A DNA stretch of 64,000 nucleotides from Euwallacea fornicatus. Its lineage: Eukaryota; Arthropoda; Insecta; Coleoptera; Curculionidae. Numbering within the stretch: the first letter of the stretch is position 1; every line of letters starts with the position of its first letter. Shown piece by piece: positions 12,001-23,924 of this stretch. Location of the stretch: the NCBI RefSeq assembly GCF_040115645.1, contig NW_027096041.1:62001-126000 (forward strand), written 5' to 3'. The translations under genes were made by a program, and so were the position numbers. The notes beneath the pieces are model-generated. The model worked only from the letters and a program-made list of their open reading frames with translations, was not told the origin of the DNA and made no database searches.

Positions 12001-13125
12001 AGTACTATTTTTCTTGGAAGTTCAACAAGACGCAATCATGTTGTGTTGTAACATCTTCAAAATCTCGTCGATCTGATTAATTTGACACTTTGTTTAAGGA
12101 ATTTGGTCCTCATTTGCCGAAGTTATCGAGCTTCAAATTTGAAAAGTCACACAAATTGTGTGTTTGAGCACATAAAGTACTATTTTTCTTGGAAGTTCAA
12201 CAAGATGCAATCATGATGTGTTGTGACATCTTCAAAATCTCGTCGATCTGATTATATTGACACTTTGTTTAAGGAATTTGGTCCTCATATGCCGAAGTTA
12301 TCGAGCTTCAAAGTTTGAAAAGTCACAAAAGATGTGTGTTTGAGCACATAAAGTACTATTTTTCTCGGAAGTTCAACAAGATGCAATTCTGATGTGTTGT
12401 AACATCTTCAAAATCTCGTCGATCTGATTAATTTGACACTTTGTTTAAGGAATTTGGTCCTCATTTGCCGAAGTTATCGAGCTTCAAATTTGAAAAGTCA
12501 CACAAGTTGTGTGTTTGAGCACATAAAGTACTATTTTTCTGGGAAGTTCAACAAGATGCAATCATGATGTGTTGTGACATCTTCAAAATCTCGTCGATCT
12601 GATTATATTGACACTTTGTTTAAGGAATTTGGTCCTCATATGCCGAAGTTATCGAGCTTCAAAGTTTGAAAAGTCACACAAGTTGTGTGTTTGAGCACAT
12701 AAAGTACTATTTTTCTCTGAAGTTCAACAAGATGCAATCATGATGTGTTGTGACATCTTCAAAATCTCGTCGATCTGATTATATTGACACTTTGTTTAAG
12801 GAATTTGGTCCTCATATGCCGAAGTTATCGAGCTTCAAAGTTTGAAAAGTCACACAAGTTGTGTGTTTGAGCACATAAAGTACTATTTTTCTTGGAAGTT
12901 CAACAAGATGCAATCATGTTGTGTTGTAACATCTTCAAAATCTCGTCGATCTGATTAATTTGACACTTTGTTTAAGGAATTTGGTCCTCATTTGCCGAAG
13001 TTATCGAGCTTCAAATTTTGAAAAGTCACAAAAGATGTGTGTTTGAGCACATAAAGTACTATTTTTCTTGGAAGTTCAACAAGATGCAATCATGATGTGT
13101 TGTAACATCTTCAAAATCTCGTCGA
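9086..13125 (+). repeat. Higher-order unit, copy 2 (4,040 bp, ~23 monomers)
   Basis: This is the tandem partner of 4870-9085. It keeps rare markers in the same order: GATGTGGTGTAAC (7648 and 11688), CAAGACGCAATC (7987 and 12027), CAATTCTG (8344 and 12384) and TTCTGGGAAGTTC (8498 and 12538). The similarity restarts a third time at about 13125 and runs about 210 bp to 13337, where CCTAATTTG replaces CCTCATATG. This is the pattern expected from unequal crossing-over in register. Confidence 0.85.
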
Positions 13126-13409
13126 TCTGATTACTTTGACACTTTGTTTAAGGAATTTGGTCCTCATTTGCCGAAGTTATCGAGCTTCAAATTTGAAAAG
13201 TCACACAAGTTGTGTGTTTGAGCACATAAAGTACTATTTTTCTTGGAAGTTCAACAAGATGCAATCATGGTGTGTTGTAACATCTTCAAAATCTCGTCGA
13301 TCTGATTAATTTGACACTTTGTTTAACGAATTTGGTCCTAATTTGCCGAAGTTATCGAGCTTCAAAGTTTGAAAAGTCACAAAAGATGTGTGTTTGAGCT
13401 CATAAAGTA

Positions 13410-16400
13410 CTATTTTTCTCGGAAGTTCTACAAGATGCAATTCTGATGTGTTGTGACATCTTCAAAATCTCGTCGATCTGAATAATTTGACACTTTGTTT
13501 AAGGAATTTGGTCCTCATTTGCCGAAGTTATCGAGCTTCAAAGTTTGAAAAGTCACACAAGTTGTGTGTTTGAGCACATAAAGTACTATTTTTCTCTGAA
13601 GTTCAACAAGATGCAATCATGATGTGTTGTGACATCTTCAAAATCTCGTCGATCTGATTATATTGACACTTTGTTTAAGGAATTTGGTCCTCATATGCCG
13701 AAGTTATCGAGCTTCAAAGTTTGAAAAGTCACACAAGTTGTGTGTTTGAGCACATAAAGTACTATTTTTCTGTGAAGTTCAACAAGATGCAATCATGATG
13801 TGTTGTAACATCTTCAAAATCTCGTCGATCTGATTAATTTGACACTTTGTTTAAGGAATTTGGTCCTCATTTGCCGAAGTTATCGAGCTTCAAAGTTTGA
13901 AAAGTCACACAAGATGTGTGTTTGAGCACATATAGTACTATTTTTCTTGGAAGTTCAACAAGATGCAATCATGATGTGTTGTAACATCTTCAAAATCTCG
14001 TCGATCTGATTAATTTGACACTTTGTTTAAGGAATTTTACCACATTTTCCGAAGTTATCGAGCTTCAAATTTGAAAAGTCACACAAGTTGTGTGTTTGAG
14101 CACATAAAGTACTATTTTTCTTGGAAGTTCAACAAGATGCAATCATGATGTGTTGTGACATCTTCAAAATCTCGTCGATCTGATTATATTGACAATTTGT
14201 TTAAGGAATTTGGTCCTCATATGCCGAAGTTATCGAGCTTCAAAGTTTGAAAAGTCACACAAGTTGTGTGTTTGAGCACATAAAGTACTATTTTTCTTGG
14301 AAGTTCAACAAGATGCAATCATGATGTGTTGTGACATCTTCAAAATCTCGTCGATCTGATTATATTGACACTTTGTTTAAGGAATTTGGTCCTCATATGC
14401 CGAAGTTATCGAGCTTCAAAGTTTGAAAAGTCACACAAGTTGTGTGTTTGAGCACATAAAGTACTATTTTTCTTGGAAGTTCAACAAGATGCAATCATGT
14501 TGTGTTGTAACATCTTCAAAATCTCGTCGATCTGATTAATTTGACACTTTGTTTAAGGAATTTGGTCCTCATTTGCCGAAGTTATCGAGCTTCAAAGTTT
14601 GAAAAGTCACACAAGTTGTGTGTTTGAGCACATAAAGTACTAATTTTCTTGGAAGTTCAACAAGATGCAATCATGTTGTGTTGTAACATCTTCAAAATCT
14701 CGTCGATCTGATTAATTTGACACTTTGTTTAAGGAATTTGGTCCTCATTTGCCGAAGTTATCGAGCTTCAAATTTGAAAAGTCACACAAGTTGTGTGTTT
14801 GAGCACATAGAGTACTATTTTTCTTGGAAGTTCAACAAGATGCAATCATGATGTGTTGTGACATCTTCAAAATCTCGTCGATTTGATTATATTGACACTT
14901 TGTTTAAGGAATTTGGTCCTCATATGCCGAAGTTATCGAGCTTCAAAGTTTGAAAAGTCACACAAGTTGTGTGTTTGAGCACATAAAGTACTATTTTTCT
15001 TGGAAGTTCAACAAGATGCAATCATGTTGTGTTGTAACATCTTCAAAATCTCGTCGATCTGATTAATTTGACACTTTGTTTAAGGAATTTGGTCCTCATT
15101 TGCCGAAGTTATCGAGCTTCAAATTTGAAAAGTCACACAAATTGTGTGTTTGAGCACATAAAGTACTATTTTTCTCTGAAGTTCAACAAGATGCAATCAT
15201 GATGTGTTGTAACATCTTCAAAATCTCGTCGATCTGATTAATTTGACACTTTGTTTAAGGAATTTGGTCCTCATATGCCGAAGTTATCGAGCTTCAAAGT
15301 TTGAAAAGTCACACAAGTTCTGTGTTTGAGCACATAAAGTACTAATTTTCTTGGAAGTTCAACAAGATGCAATCATATTGTGTTGTAACATCTTCAAAAT
15401 CTCGTCGATCTGATTAATTTGACACTTTGTTTAAGGAATTTGGTCCTCATTTGCCGAAGTTATCGAGCTTCAAAGTTTGAAAAGTCACACAAGTTGTGTG
15501 TTTGAGCACATAAAGTACTATTTTTCTCTGAAGTTCAACAAGATGCAATCATGATGTGTTGTAACATCTTCAAAATCTCGTCGATCTGATTAATTTGACA
15601 CTTTGTTTAAGGAATTTGGTCCTCATTTGCCGAAGTTATCGAGCTTCAAATTTGAAAAGTCACACAAGTTGTGTGTTTGAGCACATAAAGTACTAATTTT
15701 CTTGGAAGTTCAACAAGATGCAATCATGTTGTGTTGTAACATCTTCAAAATCTCGTCGATCTGATTAATTTGACACTTTGTTTAAGGAATTTGGTCCTCA
15801 TTTGCCGAAGTTATCGAGCTTCAAAGTTTGAAAAGTCACACAAGATGTGTGTTTGAGCACATAAAGTACTATTTTTCTCGGAAGTTCAACAAGATGCAAT
15901 CATGATGTGTTGTAACATCTTCAAAATCTCGTCGATCTGATTAATTTGACACTTTGTTTAAGGAATTTGGTCCTCATTTGCCGAAGTTATCGAGCTTCAA
16001 ATTTGAAAAGTCACACAAGTTGTGTGTTTGAGCACATAAAGTACTATTTTTCTTGGAAGTTCAACGAGATGCAATCATGATGTGTTGTGACATCTTCAAA
16101 ATCTCGTCGATCTGATTATATTGACACTTTGTTTAAGGAATTTGGTCCTCATATGCCGAAGTTATCGAGCTTCAAAGTTTGAAAAGTCACACAAGTTGTG
16201 TGTTTGAGCACATAAAGTACTATTTTTCTTGGAAGTTCAACAAGATGCAATCATGTTGTGTTGTAACATCTTCAAAATCTCGTCGATCTGATTAATTTGA
16301 CACTTTGTTTAAGGAATTTGGTCCTCATTTGCCGAAGTTATCGAGCTTCAAATTTGAAAAGTCACACAAATTGTGTGTTTGAGCACATAAAGTACTATTT

Positions 16401-17624
16401 TTCTTGGAAGTTCAACAAGATGCAATCATGATGTGTTGTGACATCTTCAAAATCTCGTCGATCTGATTATATTGACACTTTGTTTAAGGAATTTGGTCCT
16501 CATATGCCGAAGTTATCGAGCTTCAAAGTTTGAAAAGTCACAAAAGATGTGTGTTTGAGCACATAAAGTACTATTTTTCTCGGAAGTTCAACAAGATGCA
16601 ATTCTGATGTGTTGTAACATCTTCAAAATCTCGTCGATCTGATTAATTTGACACTTTGTTTAAGGAATTTGGTCCTCATTTGCCGAAGTTATCGAGCTTC
16701 AAATTTTGAAAAGTCACACAATTTGTGTGTTTGAGCACATAGAGTACTATTTTTCTTGGAAGTTCAACAAGATGCAATCATGATGTGTTGTGACATCTTC
16801 AAAATCTCGTCGATCTGATTAATTTGACACTTTGTTTAAGGAATTTGGTCCTCATTTGCCGAAGTTATCGAGCTTCAAATTTTGAAAAGTCACACAAGTT
16901 GTGTGTTTGAGCACATAAAGTACTATTTTTCTTGGAAGTTCAACAAAATGCAATCATGATGTGTTGTGACATCTTCAAAATCTCGTCGATCTGATTATAT
17001 TGACACTTTGTTTAAGGAATTTGGTCCTCATATGCCGAAGTTATCGAGCTTCAAAGTTTGAAAAGTCACACAAGTTGTGTGTTTGAGCACATAAAGTACT
17101 ATTTTTCTCTGAAGTTCAACAAGATACAATCATGATGTGTTGTAACATCTTCAAAATCTCGTCGATCTGATTAATTTGACACTTTGTTTAAGGAATTTGG
17201 TCCTCATTTGCCGAAGTTATCGAGCTTCAAATTTGAAAAGTCACACAAGTTGTGTGTTTGAGCACATAAAGTACTATTTTTCTTGGAAGTTCAACAAGAT
17301 GCAATCATGATGTGTTGTGACATCTTCAAAATCTCGTCGATCTGAATAATTTGACACTTTGTTTAAGGAATTTGGTCCTCATATGCCGAAGTTATCGAGC
17401 TTCAAAGTTTGAAAAGTCACACAAGTTGTGTGTTTGAGCACATAAAGTACTATTTTTCTCTGAAGTTCAACAAGATACAATCATGATGTGTTGTAACATC
17501 TTCAAAATCTCGTCGATCTGATTAATTTGACACTTTGTTTAAGGAATTTGGTCCTCATTTGCCGAAGTTATCGAGCTTCAAATTTGAAAAGTCACACAAG
17601 TTGTGTGTTTGAGCACATAAAGTA
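13410..17624 (+). repeat. Higher-order unit, copy 1 (4,215 bp, ~24 monomers)
   Basis: This matches the block that follows at offset 4,215. Markers are TTCTACAAGATGCAATTCTG (13426 and 17641), the TTTTACCACATTTTCC monomer (14036 and 18251) and ATATAGTACT. It has two monomers, about 14770-15120, that the second copy lacks, so the offset becomes 3,864 afterwards. Near its right end (about 16.35-17.34 kb) it also matches about 1.42-2.41 kb at offset 14,931, marked by ATAGAGTAC, CAACAAAATGC and GATACAATC. Confidence 0.8.
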
Positions 17625-20324
17625 CTATTTTTCTCGGAAGTTCTACAAGATGCAATTCTGATGTGTTGTGACATCTTCAAAATCTCGTCGATCTGAATAA
17701 TTTGACACTTTGTTTAAGGAATTTGGTCCTCATTTGCCGAAGTTATCGAGCTTCAAAGTTTGAAAAGTCACACAAGTTGTGTGTTTGAGCACATAAAGTA
17801 CTATTTTTCTCTGAAGTTCAACAAGATGCAATCATGATGTGTTGTGACATCTTCAAAATCTCGTCGATCTGATTATATTGACACTTTGTTTAAGGAATTT
17901 GGTCCTCATATGCCGAAGTTATCGAGCTTCAAAGTTTGAAAAGTCACACAAGTTGTGTGTTTGAGCACATAAAGTACTATTTTTCTGTGAAGTTCAACAA
18001 GATGCAATCATGATGTGTTGTAACATCTTCAAAATCTCGTCGATCTGATTAATTTGACACTTTGTTTAAGGAATTTGGTCCTCATTTGCCGAAGTTATCG
18101 AGCTTCAAAGTTTGAAAAGTCACACAAGATGTGTGTTTGAGCACATATAGTACTATTTTTCTTGGAAGTTCAACAAGATGCAATCATGATGTGTTGTAAC
18201 ATCTTCAAAATCTCGTCGATCTGATTAATTTGACACTTTGTTTAAGGAATTTTACCACATTTTCCGAAGTTATCGAGCTTCAAATTTGAAAAGTCACACA
18301 AGTTGTGTGTTTGAGCACATAAAGTACTATTTTTCTTGGAAGTTCAACAAGATGCAATCATGATGTGTTGTGACATCTTCAAAATCTCGTCGATCTGATT
18401 ATATTGACAATTTGTTTAAGGAATTTGGTCCTCATATGCCGAAGTTATCGAGCTTCAAAGTTTGAAAAGTCACACAAGTTGTGTGTTTGAGCACATAAAG
18501 TACTATTTTTCTTGGAAGTTCAACAAGATGCAATCATGATGTGTTGTGACATCTTCAAAATCTCGTCGATCTGATTATATTGACACTTTGTTTAAGGAAT
18601 TTGGTCCTCATATGCCGAAGTTATCGAGCTTCAAAGTTTGAAAAGTCACACAAGTTGTGTGTTTGAGCACATAAAGTACTATTTTTCTTGGAAGTTCAAC
18701 AAGATGCAATCATGTTGTGTTGTAACATCTTCAAAATCTCGTCGATCTGATTAATTTGACACTTTGTTTAAGGAATTTGGTCCTCATTTGCCGAAGTTAT
18801 CGAGCTTCAAAGTTTGAAAAGTCACACAAGTTGTGTGTTTGAGCACATAAAGTACTAATTTTCTTGGAAATTCAACAAGATGCAATCATGTTGTGTTGTA
18901 ACATCTTCAAAATCTCGTCGATCTGATTAATTTGACACTTTGTTTAAGGAATTTGGTCCTCATTTGCCGAAGTTATCGAGCTTCAAATTTGAAAAGTCAC
19001 ACAAATTGTGTGTTTGAGCACATAAAGTACTATTTTTCTCTGAAGTTCAACAAGATGCAATCATGATGTGTTGTAACATCTTCAAAATCTCGTCGATCTG
19101 ATTAATTTGACACTTTGTTTAAGGAATTTGGTCCTCATTTGCCGAAGTTATCGAGCTTCAAAGTTTGAAAAGTCACACAAGTTCTGTGTTTGAGCACATA
19201 AAGTACTAATTTTCTTGGAAGTTCAACAAGATGCAATCATATTGTGTTGTAACATCTTCAAAATCTCGTCGATCTGATTAATTTGACACTTTGTTTAAGG
19301 AATTTGGTCCTCATTTGCCGAAGTTATCGAGCTTCAAAGTTTGAAAAGTCACACAAGTTGTGTGTTTGAGCACATAAAGTACTATTTTTCTCTGAAGTTC
19401 AACAAGATGCAATCATGATGTGTTGTAACATCTTCAAAATCTCGTCGATCTGATTAATTTGACACTTTGTTTAAGGAATTTGGTCCTCATTTGCCGAAGT
19501 TATCGAGCTTCAAATTTGAAAAGTCACACAAGTTGTGTGTTTGAGCACATAAAGTACTAATTTTCTTGGAAGTTCAACAAGATGCAATCATGTTGTGTTG
19601 TAACATCTTCAAAATCTCGTCGATCTGATTAATTTGACACTTTGTTTAAGGAATTTGGTCCTCATTTGCCGAAGTTATCGAGCTTCAAAGTTTGAAAAGT
19701 CACACAAGATGTGTGTTTGAGCACATAAAGTACTATTTTTCTCGGAAGTTCAACAAGATGCAATCATGATGTGTTGTAACATCTTCAAAATCTCGTCGAT
19801 CTGATTAATTTGACACTTTGTTTAAGGAATTTGGTCCTCATTTGCCGAAGTTATCGAGCTTCAAATTTGAAAAGTCACACAAGTTGTGTGTTTGAGCACA
19901 TAAAGTACTATTTTTCTTGGAAGTTCAACGAGATGCAATCATGATGTGTTGTGACATCTTCAAAATCTCGTCGATCTGATTATATTGACACTTTGTTTAA
20001 GGAATTTGGTCCTCATATGCCGAAGTTATCGAGCTTCAAAGTTTGAAAAGTCACACAAGTTGTGTGTTTGAGCACATAAAGTACTATTTTTCTTGGAAGT
20101 TCAACAAGATGCAATCATGTTGTGTTGTAACATCTTCAAAATCTCGTCGATCTGATTAATTTGACACTTTGTTTAAGGAATTTGGTCCTCATTTGCCGAA
20201 GTTATCGAGCTTCAAATTTGAAAAGTCACACAAATTGTGTGTTTGAGCACATAAAGTACTATTTTTCTTGGAAGTTCAACAAGATGCAATCATGATGTGT
20301 TGTGACATCTTCAAAATCTCGTCG
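17625..20324 (+). repeat. Higher-order unit, partial copy 2 with a two-monomer loss
   Basis: It follows 13410-17624 and reproduces its first part minus two monomers. Agreement continues to about 20324 at offset 3,864; the rare TCAACGAGATG (16061 and 19925) is shared. It then breaks where GATTATATT is replaced by GATTAATTT and AAGGAATTAGG. The lost length is 351 bp, that is one 175-bp and one 176-bp monomer, so the deletion kept the register. Confidence 0.8.
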
Positions 20325-21088
20325 ATCTGATTAATTTGACACTTTGTTTAAGGAATTAGGTCCTCATTTGCCGAAGTTATCGAGCTTCAAAGTTTGAAAA
20401 GTCACAAAAGATGTGTGTTTGAGCTCATAAAGTACTATTTTTCTCTGAAGTTCAACAAGATGCAATCATGATGTGTTATAACATCTTCAAAATCTCATCG
20501 ATCTGATTAATTTGACACTTTGTTTAACGAATTTGGTCCTAATTTGCCGAAGTTATCGAGCTTCAAAGTTTGAAAAGTCACAAAAGATGTGTGTTTGAGC
20601 TCATAAAGTACTATTTTTCTCGGAAGTTCTACAAGATGCAATTCTGATGTGTTGTAACATCTTCAAAATCTCGTCGATCTGATTAATTTGACACTTTGTT
20701 TAAGGAATTTGGTCCTCATTTGCCTAAGTTATCGAGCTTCAAAGTTTGAAAAGTCACACAACTTGTGTGTTTGAGCACATAAAGTACTATTTTTCTTGGA
20801 AGTTCAACAAGATGCAATCATGATGTGTTGTGACATCTTCAAAATCTCGTCGATCTGATTAATTTGACACTTTGTTTAAGGAATTTGGTCCTCATTTGCC
20901 GAAGTTATCGAGCTTCAAAGTTTGAAAAGTCACACAAGTTCTGTGTTTGAGCACATAAAGTACTAATTTTCTTGGAAGTTCAACAAGATGCAATCATATT
21001 GTGTTGTAACATCTTCAAAATCTCGTCGATCTGATTAATTTGACACTTTGTTTAAGGAATTTGGTCCTCATTTGCCGAAGTTATCGAG
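18980..21088 (+). repeat. Higher-order unit, copy 1 (2,109 bp, 12 monomers)
   Basis: This is tandem with 21089-23030 at offset 2,109. Shared rare markers are TTCTGTG with CATATTGTG, TCAACGAGATG, AAGGAATTAGG (20351 and 22460) and the GTTATAAC plus CTCATCG monomer. It overlaps the end of the 24-mer duplication, so this 12-mer event happened on an already duplicated template. Confidence 0.85.
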
Positions 21089-23030
21089 CTTCAAAGTTTG
21101 AAAAGTCACACAAATTGTGTGTTTGAGCACATAAAGTACTATTTTTCTCTGAAGTTCAACAAGATGCAATCATGATGTGTTGTAACATCTTCAAAATCTC
21201 GTCGATCTGATTAATTTGACACTTTGTTTAAGGAATTTGGTCCTCATTTGCCGAAGTTATCGAGCTTCAAAGTTTGAAAAGTCACACAAGTTCTGTGTTT
21301 GAGCACATAAAGTACTAATTTTCTTGGAAGTTCAACAAGATGCAATCATATTGTGTTGTAACATCTTCAAAATCTCGTCGATCTGATTAATTTGACACTT
21401 TGTTTAAGGAATTTGGTCCTCATTTGCCGAAGTTATCGAGCTTCAAAGTTTGAAAAGTCACACAAGTTGTGTGTTTGAGCACATAAAGTACTATTTTTCT
21501 CTGAAGTTCAACAAGATGCAATCATGATGTGTTGTAACATCTTCAAAATCTCGTCGATCTGATTAATTTGACACTTTGTTTAAGGAATTTGGTCCTCATT
21601 TGCCGAAGTTATCGAGCTTCAAATTTGAAAAGTCACACAAGTTGTGTGTTTGAGCACATAAAGTACTAATTTTCTTGGAAGTTCAACAAGATGCAATCAT
21701 GTTGTGTTGTAACATCTTCAAAATCTCGTCGATCTGATTAATTTGACACTTTGTTTAAGGAATTTGGTCCTCATTTGCCGAAGTTATCGAGCTTCAAAGT
21801 TTGAAAAGTCACACAAGATGTGTGTTTGAGCACATAAAGTACTATTTTTCTCGGAAGTTCAACAAGATGCAATCATGATGTGTTGTAACATCTTCAAAAT
21901 CTCGTCGATCTGATTAATTTGACACTTTGTTTAAGGAATTTGGTCCTCATTTGCCGAAGTTATCGAGCTTCAAATTTGAAAAGTCACACAAGTTGTGTGT
22001 TTGAGCACATAAAGTACTATTTTTCTTGGAAGTTCAACGAGATGCAATCATGATGTGTTGTGACATCTTCAAAATCTCGTCGATCTGATTATATTGACAC
22101 TTTGTTTAAGGAATTTGGTCCTCATATGCCGAAGTTATCGAGCTTCAAAGTTTGAAAAGTCACACAAGTTGTGTGTTTGAGCACATAAAGTACTATTTTT
22201 CTTGGAAGTTCAACAAGATGCAATCATGTTGTGTTGTAACATCTTCAAAATCTCGTCGATCTGATTAATTTGACACTTTGTTTAAGGAATTTGGTCCTCA
22301 TTTGCCGAAGTTATCGAGCTTCAAATTTGAAAAGTCACACAAATTGTGTGTTTGAGCACATAAAGTACTATTTTTCTTGGAAGTTCAACAAGATGCAATC
22401 ATGATGTGTTGTGACATCTTCAAAATCTCGTCGATCTGATTAATTTGACACTTTGTTTAAGGAATTAGGTCCTCATTTGCCGAAGTTATCGAGCTTCAAA
22501 GTTTGAAAAGTCACAAAAGATGTGTGTTTGAGCTCATAAAGTACTATTTTTCTCTGAAGTTCAACAAGATGCAATCATGATGTGTTATAACATCTTCAAA
22601 ATCTCATCGATCTGATTAATTTGACACTTTGTTTAACGAATTTGGTCCTAATTTGCCGAAGTTATCGAGCTTCAAAGTTTGAAAAGTCACAAAAGATGTG
22701 TGTTTGAGCTCATAAAGTACTATTTTTCTCGGAAGTTCTACAAGATGCAATTCTGATGTGTTGTAACATCTTCAAAATCTCGTCGATCTGATTAATTTGA
22801 CACTTTGTTTAAGGAATTTGGTCCTCATTTGCCTAAGTTATCGAGCTTCAAAGTTTGAAAAGTCACACAACTTGTGTGTTTGAGCACATAAAGTACTATT
22901 TTTCTTGGAAGTTCAACAAGATGCAATCATGATGTGTTGTGACATCTTCAAAATCTCGTCGATCTGATTAATTTGACACTTTGTTTAAGGAATTTGGTCC
23001 TCATTTGCCGAAGTTATCGAGCTTCAAAGT
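21089..23030 (+). repeat. Higher-order unit, copy 2 (about 11-12 monomers)
   Basis: This repeats 18980-21088. It ends near 23030, where CACAAAAGATGGGTG appears in place of CACACAAGTTCTGTG. I noticed very few differences from copy 1 at the landmarks, which suggests a young duplication. Confidence 0.85.
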
Positions 23031-23924
23031 TTGAAAAGTCACAAAAGATGGGTGTTTGAGCTCATAAAGTACTATTTTTCCCTGAAGTTCAACAAGATGC
23101 AATCATGATGTGTTGTAACATCTTCAGAATCTCGTCGATCTGATTAATTTGACACTTTGTTTAAGGAATTTGGTCCTCATTTGCCTAAGTTATCGAGCTT
23201 CAAAGTTTGAAAAGTCACACAACTTGTGTGTTTGAGCACATAAAGTACTATTTTTCTTGGAAGTTCAACAAGATGCAATCATGATGTGTTGTGACATCTT
23301 CAAAATCTCGTCGATCTGATTATATTGACACTTTGTTTAAGGAATTTGGTCCTCATATGCCGAAGTTATCGAGCTTCAAAGTTTGAAAAGTCACACAAGT
23401 TGTGTGTTTGAGCACATAAAGTACTATTTTTCTTGGAAGTTCAACAAGATGCAATCATGATGTGTTGTAACATCTTCAAAATCTCGTGGATCTGATTAAT
23501 TTGACACTTTGTTTAAGGAATTTGGTCCTCATTTGCCGAAGTTATCGAGCTTCAAATTTTGAAAAGTCACACAAGTTGTGTGTTTGAGCACATAAAGTAC
23601 TATTTTTCTTGGAAGTTCAACAAGATGCAATCATGATGTGTTGTGACATCTTCAAAATCTCGTCGATCTGATTAATTTGACACTTTGTTTAAGGAATTTG
23701 GTCCTCATTTGCCGAAGTTATCGAGCTTCAAAGTTTGAAAAGTCACAAAAGATGGGTGTTTGAGCTCATAAAGTACTATTTTTCCCTGAAGTTCAACAAG
23801 ATGCAATCATGATGTGTTGTAACATCTTCAGAATCTCGTCGATCTGATTAATTTGACACTTTGTTTAAGGAATTTGGTCCTCATTTGCCTAAGTTATCGA
23901 GCTTCAAAGTTTGAAAAGTCACAC
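22885..23924 (+). repeat. Four-monomer duplication with GATGGGTG and CTTCAGAATC markers
   Basis: Two copies of one rare monomer lie 704 bp apart (exactly 4 x 176): GATGGGTGTTTGAGCTC near 23047 and 23751. Each also carries TTTCCCTGAAG and CTTCAGAATC. These three private changes occur nowhere else that I noticed, so the pair is a clear local duplication. Confidence 0.8.

Larger units (their letters stand above)
1..23000 (+). repeat. Left zone: sub-families with AGTACTAATTTT and TTCTGTG markers
   Basis: Monomers carrying AGTACTAATTTT (for example near 230, 580, 940, 14640 and 21660) and CACACAAGTTCTGTG (near 560, 1260, 4430, 15310, 19180 and 21290) are common here, and I did not notice them to the right of this zone. 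ATAGAGTAC, GATACAATC and CAACAAAATGC mark other local types. Sub-families are reused in blocks of tens of monomers, described separately. The boundary is gradual and its position is approximate. Confidence 0.75.
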
